From assembly GCF_001642475.1 (NCBI RefSeq), contig NW_019173938.1, positions 372,001 through 436,000 on the forward strand: a DNA stretch of 64,000 nucleotides. Direction: 5' to 3'. Below are positions 21,568-33,216 of the stretch, in pieces. The position numbers and the translations under genes were made by a program. The notes under the pieces were generated by a model. The model made no database searches. It was not told the origin of the DNA and saw nothing but the letters and a program-made list of their open reading frames with translations. Position 1 is the first letter of the stretch; the number at the start of each line of letters is the position of its first letter. Origin of the DNA: Fonsecaea monophora. Taxonomy: Eukaryota; Ascomycota; Eurotiomycetes; Chaetothyriales; Herpotrichiellaceae.

Positions 21568-23821
21568 ATGGCCTCCGCAAAGTTTCGCAAGCCTCCGCAG
21601 GCGCCTCCCAGTTTCACGGCAACGCCTGAATCACTCGTGACAGACACGAAGGACATGTTGGCTAGCTCAAAGAAAATCACGGACGAGATTGTTGCTCAAA
21701 TCTCGCACAAGGATGCCACGTTTAAGAATGTGCTTCTCCCCATGGCGCATGACGAGAATCAGCAAACATTGAAAGCCCACATTCTGGGTTTTTATCAGTC
21801 CGTCTCCACCGACCAGGCACTACGGGATGCTTCAACTGAAGCAGAGAAACTCATGGATGATTTCAGCATTGAAGCGGCTATGCGGGAGGATGTCTTCAAT
21901 CTGGTCGACGCCGTACTTCAAAAAGGGGACAAGCTGGATTCCGAGTCCCAGAGGTTGTTAGAGAAGGAGCATAAGGCCTTTGTCCGAAATGGGTTGAATA
22001 TTCCCGCAGGACCCAAGCGGGATCGGTTCAAAGAGATCAAGAAGAGACTCAGCCAGCTGGGCATTGCATTTTCCAAGAACCTGAATGAAGAGAAGGGTGG
22101 TCTGTGGTTCACCGCTGAAGAGCTCAATGGTGTCCCGGAAGACGTCTTGTCTTTACTGAAGAAAGAGGGAGATAAATACTGGTTGACCTTCAAATACCCT
22201 GACCTGTTTCCTACGCTCAAATACGCGACAAACAGCGCCACGAGACGTACAGTCTTTATTGCCAACGAGAACAAATGCAATCAAAACGTTCCGTTGTTTC
22301 GAGAAGCCATCCTGCTCAGAGATGAAGCCGCTCGCCTGCTTGGATACCCCAACCACGCTGCTTTCAGGATTGAGGACAAGATGGCAAAGACCACCAAGAC
22401 TGTGGACGACTTCCTGGCTGACTTGCGCAACCGATTGAGCCAAGGGGGGTTGGACGAGATTGCAACTTTGAAGAAAATGAAAGAGGAAGACCTGAAATCT
22501 CGTGGCGAGGACTTTGATGGCCGCTACTATCTGTGGGACCACCGCTTTTACGACCGGATGATGGAAGAGAAGGACTATCAGCTGGACCAACAGTTGATCT
22601 CAGAGTGGTTCCCACTGCAAACCACGATCAAAAGCATGCTTGAGATCTTTGAACAAATATTCGGCCTGGTCTTTGTGGAGATTGTAGGCAAGGATCGAGA
22701 CACTGTTTCTCCATCCGGCAAGGGCGAGGATATTGTGTGGCACGAGGAGGTGCAGGTCTTTAGCGTTTGGGACGACGAAGGCGAAGGTGGAGGTTTTGTG
22801 GGATACCTCTACCTGGACCTGTTCCCTCGCACTGGCAAATATGGCCATGCTGCCAACTTCAATCTCCAACCAGGCTTCATCCAAGAAAACGGAACGAGGA
22901 GATACCCAGCCACAGCTCTCGTGTGCAACTTCTCCAAACCCACGGCAAAGAAACCGAGTCTGCTAAAACACGATGAAGTCACCACTCTCTTCCACGAACT
23001 CGGTCATGGCATCCATGATCTTGTATCACGTACAACCTACTCGCGATTCCATGGTACCAACACCGTTAGAGATTTTGTCGAAGCACCAAGCCAGATGTTG
23101 GAGAATTGGTGCTGGACGCCATCCCAGCTCAAGTCCTTGAGTAGACACTATTCGACGCTATCGTCCGATTATTATGAGGCATGGAAAGAGGCAGCTGGTG
23201 GCTCGAGCGCCCAGAAGCCCGAGGAGCGCATCCCAGATGATCTGATACAGAAACTGATCAAAACGAAGAACCTCAATGGCGCCTTGTTCAATCTCCGCCA
23301 ACTCCACTTTGGCATCTTCGACATGACGATACACGAACCTAAAGACCATGCCAGCCTCGAAGCAATGAACATATCCGAGACGTACAACGCCTTGAGGAAG
23401 GACATTAGCAAGATTGATGGGCCGGAGGTGTTTGGCGAAGGCAACGCTTGGGGTAATGGGCAAGCCACCTTTGGCCATCTCATGGGTGGTTATGATGCCG
23501 GTAAGTTTTATGTTTTTTGCCATGCCACTTGTCTTTTGCCACGAAGCTGGATTCCCGCCCAATTCTCCCAGTGACGCAACTCACATTCTCTCCCCTACAG
23601 GCTACTATGGATACCTCTCCTCCCAGGTCTACTCGACGGACATGTTCTATACGGTCTTCAAGAAGAATCCCATGGATCCCAAAGAGGGTCGCCGCTACCG
23701 CCACACCGTCCTCGAAAAGGGCGGCAGTCAAGACGAAATGAAGACACTGATCGAATTCCTTGGCCGGGAGCCCAAGACCGACGCTTTTTACGAGGAGCTG
23801 GGGCTCACCAAATCAACGTAG
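21568..23821 (+). CDS. M3-family zinc metallopeptidase (thimet oligopeptidase/saccharolysin type)
   Basis: The model is join(21568..23500, 23601..23821), 717 aa from the first in-frame ATG (MASAKFRKPP). Family M3 oligopeptidases cut short peptides in the cytosol or the mitochondrial intermembrane space. The zinc site HELGH (476-480) and the third ligand Glu505 in DFVEAPSQMLENW have the M3 spacing. The C-terminal SQVYSTDMFYTVF, formed across the single intron, is also diagnostic. The closest named relative is yeast Prd1. The frame stays open upstream for about 300 bp with a hydrophobic segment but without ATG, so a longer N-terminus from another exon is possible. Confidence 0.92.
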
Positions 23822-24165
23822 TCAGGCGCCGGGACGACATGATGTTCAGGGGATGGTCCCGCCTCTGGGTTTGGTCGTGTTGTTCCTTCTCCGGTTGTAC
23901 ATATTTCTCGTCAGACCAAGCAGCCGGCTCCATTCAGGGACAGCTTGGTCTTCCAATACAACTCGCCAGGAGACATTCGTGGCCTCTTTTTGACGTTGCC
24001 ATACACTAGAGTAGCTGTAGTCGCTGTCCCAGCTCCTAAACACATGAGACTCGTGAAGGCGGCACGAGGCTGGCCATTAGCGCGTCAGGAAGCCAACGCC
24101 TGATCACGTGAAACCCAACTTGTCTATTCCCCACGCTTTCTAGTTTGCTGGGTCTCAAATCCTTC
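23822..24165. other. Convergent intergenic region
   Basis: This is a 344 bp interval between peptidase and permease 3' ends, with no recognisable feature. Confidence 0.6.
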
Positions 24166-26276
24166 TCAATGTGCAAACCTGAATGTGAGCATCTTATTCC
24201 CCTTGTCCGTCGTTGTCGCGAGGTAATGGCGCTGCTCATCCGCCGTCATGGAGTTCCACTTCCGATCCCGCACTCTGGAGGGAGGGTTCACGTCAGTCAG
24301 CAGGCAATGCAGGGCGGAAATAATCGCGATGGTAGATAGTTACATAGGTAGGCGTGGGTATGTAACCTGCAAAACCACAACAGAAAGAAGGGGGGGGATA
24401 TTACGTACTGGTTTCTCCAGATATAGAACCATTTGGCAAGTATGAACAGGGCGAAATTGTACGCGCAGATGGCGATGAGGACCTTGTATCCACGCCTGTA
24501 CTGGGGCGCGTCGTCCGTTCTGAAAATCTACGTGTATAGCGAGCGATTCGTCAGCACCGAAATCAAAGGGGAAAAAGCAAAAGACAAGAAGAAACGGTCA
24601 GTCACGGAGAGGCAGAAATGTCTGGACATACATTGGACCCGATGATGTTGCTTGCTTGCACAAACATGTTGTACAGCGCCGAAGCCACGGTCCTCGTACG
24701 GACTGAACCGGCGTTGCGGCTGGTGATGGCCACGTGGATGGCGTGCACGTAGGGCGCGCCCACGAGCAGCGTGGCCAGCGTGTATTTCACCCACCTGGAC
24801 GCTTCCGCGGGGAGGAGCTCCGACGCGATGAGTAACGGCATACACCTGTGCGCGCATGTATAAGTCCAGCGTCTTTCTTTCTTTCGAGAAGGAACTGAGA
24901 CTCACCAGACCTGGCTGAGTAGCGCGACAAGGAATCGCTGGTTTGTCTTCTCCGACAACCAGGTGAAAGCGAGAAGGTTGATGATGAAGAGCACGTATGA
25001 CGGGATCGTGAGCATGTTGACCTCGAACCGGCCGAAGGATTGCTTCAAGATCAACGACAGATACTGCGTGACGGGGTAGTTGGGGATCAAGAACGACAGC
25101 CCGATGGCGTAGATGGGCCACATTTCCCAGTCGCAGAGGGCGTAGAAGAGCAGTTTCGGCGTCACGGCTTGTCGGTTGTGCATGTCGGCTTTGCTGGGGT
25201 CATCACGTAGGATGCGGTTCGCGATAATCTTTTCCTCTCGCTCGTTGAACCAGCCCTTTCTTCCGCGGAACCATGAGGCTGTCTGATATGGCGAAGGGGG
25301 CAGGTAGAAGTAGGTGGCGATGCCGATAAGCCCTGTGAGGGTTCCCTCGAGAGCGAATAGCCACGCCCACCTATACATATTCAAGTCAACAACTCGTGTC
25401 TAATAGTCAGGCGTCACGAACATACCCTGCGAGGCCATTTATGCCGCGCATATTGAGGATGGCAGCAGCCAGAAACGCACCAACGATTGATGTAGCTTGA
25501 TATGACGTCCAGAACCAGGCCAGCCGTGCAGGCAGCTCTCTCCCCTTGTAGTAATAAGACAGATAAAGAATGGTATCTGGAATGAAGTGCATTGCATGTC
25601 AGTTGGGATCTAGTCCGTCCGAGACGTGGTGACTTATCCCTCCTTCAATCAGCCCCAACAATGCCCGACAGGTGTAGAACGACGACTTTCCCTTCATAAA
25701 GGCTTGAAAGCTGGCAATAAGGCTCCAGCAGATCATTTGGATCGGGATCCAACGGTCCGGCCCAAGCTTCTTGGATATCAGCTGGGAAGGCAGCTCCGCC
25801 GATAGAAAGCACAGGTAGAAAATAGTCTGTCCATAGTTGTAGTCGTTGGTCGTCAGGTGGAGATCATCCAGCATGTTGTCTGTCAAGGCCTGGACGATGT
25901 TTGCTCTATCGAGCTGCACTGGTATGGTCTCAATACTCCAAATCGCATTGAACTAGTGTACAAGCATCTCAAGGCACTTACACGCGAAGAACGCTAAGCA
26001 GACCCATGAGCAGATCTTGAGATCGATCTTGCGCACGATCCTCTTCTCTTCGGCAGGTTCCCATTGGAACGAGGGATCGAAGCGATGCCGACCCTCCCAC
26101 TTGTCGATAGGCACGTAGTTTTCCTCGCCATGGACACGAAGGAAGGTCTTGTCCTCGGTAATGGAACTGCTGCCAGAACTAAGACCCTCGTCGACTGCGA
26201 GAGTAACCGGAACAGTCTCTCCCTTCAAGTCATGAGATGGGTCGAATGAGCTCTCATTTGACTTGGAAGACGCCAT
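24166..26276 (-). CDS. MFS permease, Dal5/allantoate-vitamin family
   Basis: The model is complement(join(24166..24274, 24409..24527, 24632..24845, 24906..25370, 25426..25586, 25638..25918, 25982..26276)), 547 aa with all phases consistent. It is an anion:cation symporter-type MFS protein with about 12 membrane segments. Family signatures are QLDRANIVQAL (TM1), GLIEGGFIPDTILYLSYYY (TM4 region), WLFALEGTLTGLIG, and the C-terminal MTADEQRHYLATTTDKGNK. Known members carry allantoate, pantothenate, biotin, nicotinate, cysteine or sulfonated compounds. The intron 25587-25637 appears to be AT-AC. The gene is divergent from a taurine dioxygenase, which makes a sulfonate or related sulfur compound a reasonable substrate (inference). 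Confidence 0.9.
25587..25637 (-). other. Probable AT-AC intron (51 nt) in the permease gene
   Basis: Read on the minus strand, the exon ends GAAGGAGGG, the intron begins ATAAGTCACC and ends ATGCAATGCAC, and the next exon begins TTCATTCCAGAT. Splicing here in phase 0 gives EGGFIPDTILYLSYYY, the family consensus. A CTGAC branch-like element (25598-25602) lies 12 nt from the 3' end. Without splicing the frame hits TGA. An alternative GT-AG choice (GTCACC...TTCCAG) also keeps frame but deletes FIPD and gives EGGINTILYL. Confidence 0.7.
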
Positions 26277-27238
26277 ATTGGAGCCAAAAGACGAGGATGA
26301 GACAAGAAAACTCCAAGAAGCTTGTGGCGGCGGTCCAAGATCTGGGCCTGACGGGGATTTCAACGGCAACCTTTCTGTCTTATACCTACCTAGAAACCCC
26401 CGGGACTTCAGTTTCCCAACAGTCCCTCCTTGCCGTGCTCGATTCTACTGCCTCGGAAAGATCAGCGTGCATATTGCATATTTTGCGTCCTTGCGACCTT
26501 CCTTCCCAGGCGTAATCACCCACGGCAGACGCTGTCATTCGGTAGACAGAACCGGTGGGAGATGACCTCGAAGACCTCACTGCACAGGCCCGATCACTAA
26601 GTGTGGATCCAATCAAACCGCCTCTGAGTGTAGGATACGCGTGCCGATCTCGGTTTGCAGCCTCAATCGCCAGCGGCGGGCGTCGTCCGAGACGAGGCCG
26701 ACAGCGACAACGAGGCACGGTGTACCGTTTTCCGTAGTATTTGTAGCACTTCACACGCTCCATGTTGGATCGCAATTGGTCCAGATTGCTTATCTGCTCG
26801 CTCACGGCGGCGTGGCTTCGGACTTGCATAGAGAATTGCGCTGCGTAGAGTGTATACCTTTCCACTTGAGGAGATCACGCAATACCAACCGAGAAGGCGT
26901 GCTCACCACTGAGAACGGCGCAATCAGGTCTCAATTGGACCGCAATCATGCCATCAACGAAGAAACCCACGGCCGAGCTTTTTCATTAATCCAGATAGAT
27001 ATATCCAGGCTCCAACCAGCGGAGAACCGCACATGGCGGCCAGTGCCCTGCGGGGTTGATGTTTCAATTTGAGCGTCGATGAGCGAATCCTCTGGTTGGA
27101 GTTCTGGTCAGAGATTTCTCGTGCCGAATACCCTTGGTGTAGTATAAAGAGGGGTGTTCTCACAGCCTGGCATCTGGCCCAACTAGATTAGGGTCCAATA
27201 TAGTCGTTCCCTGTAAAGAAGACAGTTTATCTCTCAAA
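26277..27238. promoter_or_regulatory. Divergent intergenic region permease / sulfonate dioxygenase
   Basis: This 962 bp interval is shared by the two starts. ATCATGCCAT at 26945-26954 matches the CYS3/MetR-type palindrome ATGRYRYCAT (read on the minus strand) at 9 of 10 positions, which is suggestive only. A TATA box for the dioxygenase is present. No gene was recognised. Confidence 0.45.
27143..27148 (+). promoter_or_regulatory. TATA box of the taurine dioxygenase gene
   Basis: TATAAA lies 96 bp upstream of ATG 27239. TATA promoters are common on inducible fungal genes. Confidence 0.55.
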
Positions 27239-28543
27239 ATGGCGACCGCGTCTGCACCTACCACCCTCAAGGGGGCCGTGGGATCGTACAAGGACATCCA
27301 GACTGTGAGTTTCTCCAAGGAAAACGAATTGAAAGGCAACGAGAGGTTTGCGGCGGCAAGCTTCCCACACTATCTCCCTGTCTGGGATAATGAGAAAGGT
27401 GAACTGTAAGTGCTTGCCTGAGCCTGAACGATATGCGCGTGTTGCAGTGGCTTGGCCCCAGATAAGTCTAACCCATTCACTTTCCCTCGGGATTCAAACA
27501 GATATCCGCCTTTGGAACCCTTTGAGCATTACGAGCATGGAAAGGATGCCGACCCTTCGTTCAAGAACCTTTTGAAGGCCGGTAGCCACCTTGAGAACGT
27601 CACGGCGTCGATCGGTGCCGAGGTGACTGGTGTTCAACTCTCCCAGCTCGACGACAAAGGCAAAGATGAACTGGCTCTGTTGGTCGCCCAGAGGAAAGTC
27701 GTCGCTTTCCGAGACCAGGATTTTGCTTCTCTCCCTATCGAAAAGGCCTTGGAATTTGGACGGTACTTTGGAAGACTGCACATCCACCCTACCAGGCAAG
27801 CAATCTCACCCATTCCCTGTCCCCTTGCTGAACCAACAGTCTTGCTGACCTCCTGACAGTGGCGCTCCAGAGGGCTATCCTGAAGTCCACCTTGTCCACC
27901 GTGGTGCTGATGACAAGTCCTTCCTCGACTTCCTCACGAGCCGGACCAACTCGATCGCATGGCACAGCGATGTGACCTATGAACACCAGCCTCCTGGGAC
28001 CACATTCTTGTATGCCCTGGACGTCCCCGACGCGGGTGGCGACACTCTGTTCTGCAACATGGTCAAGGCATATGAACGACTCTCTCCAGCTTTCCAGGAA
28101 CGCCTGGCAGGTCTGCAGGCTGTCCATTCTGGCTATGAACAGGCCACTGCGGCCAAAAACCGGGGCAGCATCTACCGCCGTGCACCAGTCTCGTAAGTAA
28201 CCTCGTGCTGGCTTGAGGAAATAGGCGATTGACAAGCAATAGTTCCATCCACCCCCTCGTGCGAACCCATCCGGCGACTGGCGAGAAGGCTCTGTATGTG
28301 AACCCTCAATTCACCAGATACATTGTCGGATTCAAGCAGGAAGAGAGCGATTATCTCCTAAAGTTCTTGTATGACCATATCGCCCTGAGCCAGGATATTC
28401 AGTGCCGTGTCAGATGGAGGCCAGGCACCGTGGTTGTTTGGGACAATCGTGTCACGACGCACTCTGCTCTGATCGACTGGCAGGATGGTCAACGACGACA
28501 CATTGCGCGCATCACTCCGCAAGCAGAGCGCCCATATGAATAG
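27239..28543 (+). CDS. 2-oxoglutarate-dependent taurine/sulfonate dioxygenase (TauD/Jlp1 type)
   Basis: The model is join(27239..27405, 27502..27795, 27860..28192, 28243..28543), 364 aa. The enzyme uses Fe(II), O2 and 2-oxoglutarate to oxidise a sulfonate, releasing sulfite and an aldehyde. Iron ligands are His189 and Asp191 in AWHSDVTYE and His338 in TTHSALIDW. The 2-oxoglutarate-binding Arg lies in RRHIARI. The N-terminal part ASIGAEVTGVQLSQL and LVAQRKVVAFRDQDF fit TauD. Intron 2 begins with GC (ACCAG|GCAAGC) and ends ACAG; splicing gives HPTSGAPEGYPEVH, as in the family. The neighbouring divergent permease suggests joint uptake and use of a sulfonate as sulfur source. Confidence 0.92.
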
Positions 28544-28866
28544 AGACACCCAGTCGGGGGTGCAAACTGGTATGGACCTTTCTAGCCACACAACTAGAAA
28601 CCTGACCGATCCTACTAGTCTTTAGCATAGCAATAGACACAGTCGTTTGCAATAATAAAATCGAGTTCACAAGAGAGTAGAAGATGTCTGTGATTGGCAA
28701 CGCCATGGCGACTAGAATCACCTCCAGTTGTGACTGGGTCGCTCGAGATTCAGTCTGGTCACCAAAAGACCATGTTCACTATCCACTCCGTGCAGGACAT
28801 TTTTGATGTTCTCATCCACTCCAGACGCCGAACAATGCCATCACACATGCATGAACCTATGAGAGT
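28544..28866. other. Convergent intergenic region
   Basis: This interval between the dioxygenase and proteasome gene 3' ends has no recognisable feature. Confidence 0.6.
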
Positions 28867-29752
28867 CTAATCTCCCTCGAGTCTGGCGACCACGGCGCTC
28901 ATTTCGTCGTCACTGTAGATCCGAAATCCGTTCTCACGGGTGACACTGGCCAGTTGTACGTTCTTTGAATCCAGCTTCTCCTCCATAACCTGTTTCAGTG
29001 TCTTCAAAACCAGTGTCTCGGCTTCCTCCAAAGTCAGAGATCGGTGGTATTCTGATTGTAGCTCTGCTTGGGCTCCCTCGCTACCGGATCCGATGGCCTT
29101 TGCGTCGTAGCGGTAGAACGTGCCCGAGGGTTCTGCGTGATACCTGGACCAGTGAGCAACGAATATCCCAGATTGCGGAACGTCACTTACAGCTGCGGCC
29201 CTTGGTCCTCATCCCACCCCGCTATCAAGAGGGCAACACCAAATGGGCGACTCATTATTGATTCTTCTCCCTGTGCTCCTTCACCGAACCTCAACGCTAG
29301 ATCGCAGATGGCTTGCGTACAGCTCTCGACTCCGAGTTTTTCGTTGAAGTTGAAGGCATGGTTTTGTGACTCCACGCGAGCATGTTCAATCATACTCCGT
29401 GCATCAGCCTGAAGACCCGACATAGCGCAGCCAACGTGTCTATCGATCTCCACAATCTTTTCTATGCTGGACGAGACGAGCAAGGGTGATGTAACGCGTT
29501 TTTCGACACCGAGAAGGACGCCATGTGATGTCGCAACCTGAAAGTCATAAGCAAGTGGTGAAGCGGTCAGGAGAGTATGTCCATACACCAATTGCTGTTG
29601 ACCCGAGCTTGATAGCCTCTAACGAATATTCAACCTGGAATAGACGACCTTCTGGCGAGAAGGTGCTGCTTCTTGTTAGCCACGGGCTTCGTTGCAATAG
29701 CAAAATAGGCTCACTTGATCCCTCGGTCGTATTCTGATCGTGCTATAAACAT
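28867..29752 (-). CDS. pup2: 20S proteasome alpha5 subunit
   Basis: The model is complement(join(28867..29143, 29191..29537, 29587..29665, 29715..29752)), 246 aa. The N-terminus MFIARSEYDRGINTFSPEGRLFQVEY is built from exons 1 and 2 and is the alpha-subunit signature in its alpha5 form. EAIKLGSTAIGVAT and DRHVGCAMSGLQADAR follow. The insert FGEGAQGEE and PFGVALLIAGWDEDQGPQLYHAEPSGTF are also alpha5-like. Alpha subunits form the outer rings of the 20S core and gate substrate entry; they are not catalytic. The C-terminus is short and acidic. The gene is divergent from GCP2 over 352 bp. Confidence 0.95.
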
Positions 29753-30104
29753 GGCGAAAATGGGTCCAGATGATGGTTAATAAAGGGTCAGAATGTTCTC
29801 ATGGGAGGAATCTGTACGTATGGTAGGTGAAAACCACAAGTTAGGATCGAAACAAGAAGGAAGAGTTTATGGTATTGTGGTGTGAACACTGAACAGGCAA
29901 GCTCTGGATGCGCAATCCTATCTTCAGCCTTCTCCAAAAAGTCCCTCCGCAGCCAAGCCCTAACGCAGCCTCGACGCGCCAGCGCATTGAACCATAGTGA
30001 CCATCGAGGCACGCTTCGCACCCCAGAACCTCGCCCTCCAACAATCCCGTCTCAGCTGCTGCTGCTTGCGACTTATTGCCATACAACGATGACGGCCTGT
30101 AGAG
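29753..30104. promoter_or_regulatory. Divergent intergenic region proteasome alpha5 / GCP2
   Basis: This 352 bp interval holds both promoters. I searched by eye for the PACE element (GGTGGCAAA) and did not see it. Confidence 0.5.
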
Positions 30105-32869
30105 ATGACGTCCCTACATTACCGAAGCGCATCTGCAACTGACCGCCGAAGCGCCAGTCTATTGAACGGCCCCTCGCGCGTTAATCCCTCCAGAGCCAGA
30201 GACGACCGACCATTTACCCGCGATAATGGCTCCCCGGTGCTTCCAGATGGCTTCAGTGGACATGCTGAAGGAGTGCACAAGCCTTCAAAAAGTGAGAGTC
30301 GAGTGACTGGTCTCGAACAGAGACGGCGGGAGAAGACGACAGTCACAACAACCGAGACCTTTTATACGAGAAGGAGTCCGAAGAAAGACACGTCGAATAT
30401 CGAAAGTCGGAAGGACAAACGGACGGTAGCAAGCCCTGTGCTCAAGCAGCAACCGCCAAATGAGGAGAATTGTAGGTATCCTTGGTGCTTTCAGCCTCTT
30501 CGCTCTCTGACAATCCTGCAGTAACATGGGCACCGTCGGTTTCTTTAGTTGCTCACTCTTCTGCTCCCTTAGCTACAAGGGTTACAGCACCACCTTTGTC
30601 CCGCAACGCTCCCTCAGATCTGGACCCCGTTCCTCTCGAGGCTATGTCGATGCAGGAGCAAGAGCGTGCATTATTGGACGATTTGCTCTATGTGTTTATG
30701 GGATTTGAGGGGCAATATGTTCGTTTCCACCACAACTACGATCCTGCGGAGGAGAAAGACCGCTTGAACGGGCCATCATTTCATCCACTTCCCGGTCTCG
30801 ATCCCAGCCTGCGAGACTTGACAAGCTCCATGCTCTCGATGGCCACTCATCACTGCGCGATCGAGGCCTTTATCGAAGTCCAGAGTAGGGAAGAATTTGG
30901 CTCCGTCAACCACGCACTTTGTGCGGCCATCCGAAAGCTGCTGAAAGACTATCTCATCTTGATTGCACAGCTAGAAATGAAGGTCCTTACTGACCCGAAG
31001 TTCACATTACACCAAATGCACATTGCAGTAATCCCAACCGCACAATGTTTAGCCCAGCTGTACTCTCTTGCCCAAGAATTGTTGAAAAAGAACTCTTTGT
31101 TGGAAGAGGACATCGACGACTCGCTTCACGATTTCGACGCCGACAACATCATTGAGCGCCTGAAGGAAGGTGGTGATCTACTTCCGGGAAGCTTTGGCAA
31201 GAAACGATGTATAGGCGGTAATGTTCTGGGTCTCTTGACAACGCGGCTTTCCACGTTCTCTGGAGACCCGGCTGCTCGATCCATTCTGGAGATGCTGCTA
31301 CGTGAAGCAAGCAGACCTTACATGGAGATGCTCAATGAGTGGTTGCATCACGGCGGCATCCACGATCCGCACTCGGAATTCTTGATCGGCGAAAGGGCTA
31401 GCATTAAACGAGAACGTCTCGACGAAGACTACACAGATGAGTACTGGGAAAAGCGTTATTACATTCGCGAAAAGGAAATTCCACCGCAGCTAGAATCCGT
31501 TCGAGATAAGGTCCTTCTCGCCGGAAAGTATCTCAATGTGGTCCGGGAGTGTGGCGGTGTCAACATCAGCAGCAAGATCGACGACATCCCGGCAACATTC
31601 GACGACCCGCGATTTCTCGACAATGTTAACAACGCCTATTCGTTTGCGAACAAGGAGCTGCTTCAATTGCTTCTCACAAAGAACTCACTCCGTAGCCGGT
31701 TACGGTCGATGAAACACTATTTTTTCCTTGACCGTGCGGAATTCTTTCTCTATTTTCTCGAACTTAGCGATTCAGAGCTTCGGAAGAAGAATCGAGATGT
31801 CAACGTTGGAAAACTCCAGTCTTTGCTAGACCTGGTCCTCCACCAGCCAGGCAGCATCGCGGTAGCGGATCCATTCAAGGAGGATGTGAAGGTGAAAATG
31901 AACTCGGTTGGGTTGACACAGTGGTTGATCAAGGTCGTCAATGTGCAAGGCATGGATCAGGATAATCCAGATTCCATGATGGACCCATACAAGACGCCGG
32001 CCACCGCCCAGGCTTCTGCAAGTGAAAAGTTCAAGGATGAGAAGAAAAAGGAGGAAGAGAAGGATATCATCGGGTTTGATGCACTAGAGCTTGACTACAC
32101 AGTGCCGTTCCCCCTTTCTCTCATCATTAGTCGAAAAACTGTCTCACGATATCAACTCATCTTTCGGTACACATTGGCACTGCGTCACCTGGAAACCCAG
32201 CTGGTGGGTTGCTGGTCGACTCATACGAAGGAAAAAGCATGGATCCACAAGTCCTCTGACAAGAGATTTGAGTTGTGGAAGCGGCGGGTATGGACGTTAC
32301 GTTCTCGAATGCTTGTGTTTGTTCAGCAAATGCTCTTCTTTGCAACTGCGGAAGTGATTGAACCGAACTGGCAGAAGCTCATGGTGAAGGTTGATGATGC
32401 TGAACGTGATGATTTCGAAGAGACCAGATCCGGACTCAATCCGAAAACAAAGCCTACGGTGGATGAATTGATGCAAGATCATGTCGACATGCTGGACTCG
32501 TGCATGAAGGATCTTGGATTGACGCAGGCGAGGCTGCTTCGTCTGCACGCAAAGCTCATGACCGGCTGTGGGATGTTCGCCTCATACGTTGAGCATGTCA
32601 CCAAGTCAATTTATGAAGCGGATACGAGCATTCAATCCAAACCGCTTAAGCCTGGAGCCGTTCCACCTCCGGCTGCGCCCACAGATCCAGCACGAATGAA
32701 GAGGATAGAAGAATCTATCAGGAAGTACGAGGAGCACTTCAACAGACACTTGAAGATCTTGATTGATGCCCTCAATTGGTTTGCAACCACCGAGACTGTC
32801 TCTTTGCTCAGCCTCTGTGGAAGGCTGACGAATGCTGAGGTGCAGAAACGTGATGATTTGTTTCTTTGA
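30105..32869 (+). CDS. spc97: Gamma-tubulin complex component 2 (Spc97/GCP2)
   Basis: The model is join(30105..30471, 30522..32869), 904 aa. GCP2 pairs with GCP3 to hold gamma-tubulin at the spindle pole body and nucleate microtubules. After a disordered basic N-terminus (to about residue 155) comes LLDDLLYVFMGFEGQYVRFH, the GRIP1 start typical of GCP2. Further GRIP1 pieces are GLLTTRLSTFSGDPAARSIL, PYMEMLNEWLHHGGIHDP and EFLIGE. GRIP2 contains YFFLDRAEFFLYFLELSD and PFPLSLIISRKTVSRYQLIFR. Exon 1 ends in phase 1 and rejoins at the CTGCAG acceptor. The start could also lie at another upstream ATG, because exon 1 has no conserved domain. Confidence 0.9.
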
Positions 32870-33216
32870 GATGTGGTAGGAGAGAAAGGACTCTATATCG
32901 ACTTGTCTCCATGTCAAGCAATGGGGATCTTCTGTATGAGACTTTGGCATTTGGGAGGCTTATGAGATTGATGAGAGTGCGTGTATGCACAACGGTAAAG
33001 ACCATGAATGATACCCGCGGGACAACTGGCTGTTTTATCTGCAATTGCTTCGCTGTCTTTCTGCCTCACCATCAACATCAACATCTGTGACTGGAATCTC
33101 GCCAAGCTGGTGCGCATCTCATCCACAACAAGCATCACCTCGTTCATATTGGATGTTTGTTTCTTCCTCATTTCCCTAACTTCCCTCAACCCCTTCCATT
33201 GGTCTGTGACGGTGCT
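32870..33216. other. Tandem intergenic region
   Basis: This holds the 3' flank of GCP2 and the 5' flank of the hypothetical gene. The last 60 bases are pyrimidine-rich. No gene was seen. Confidence 0.5.
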
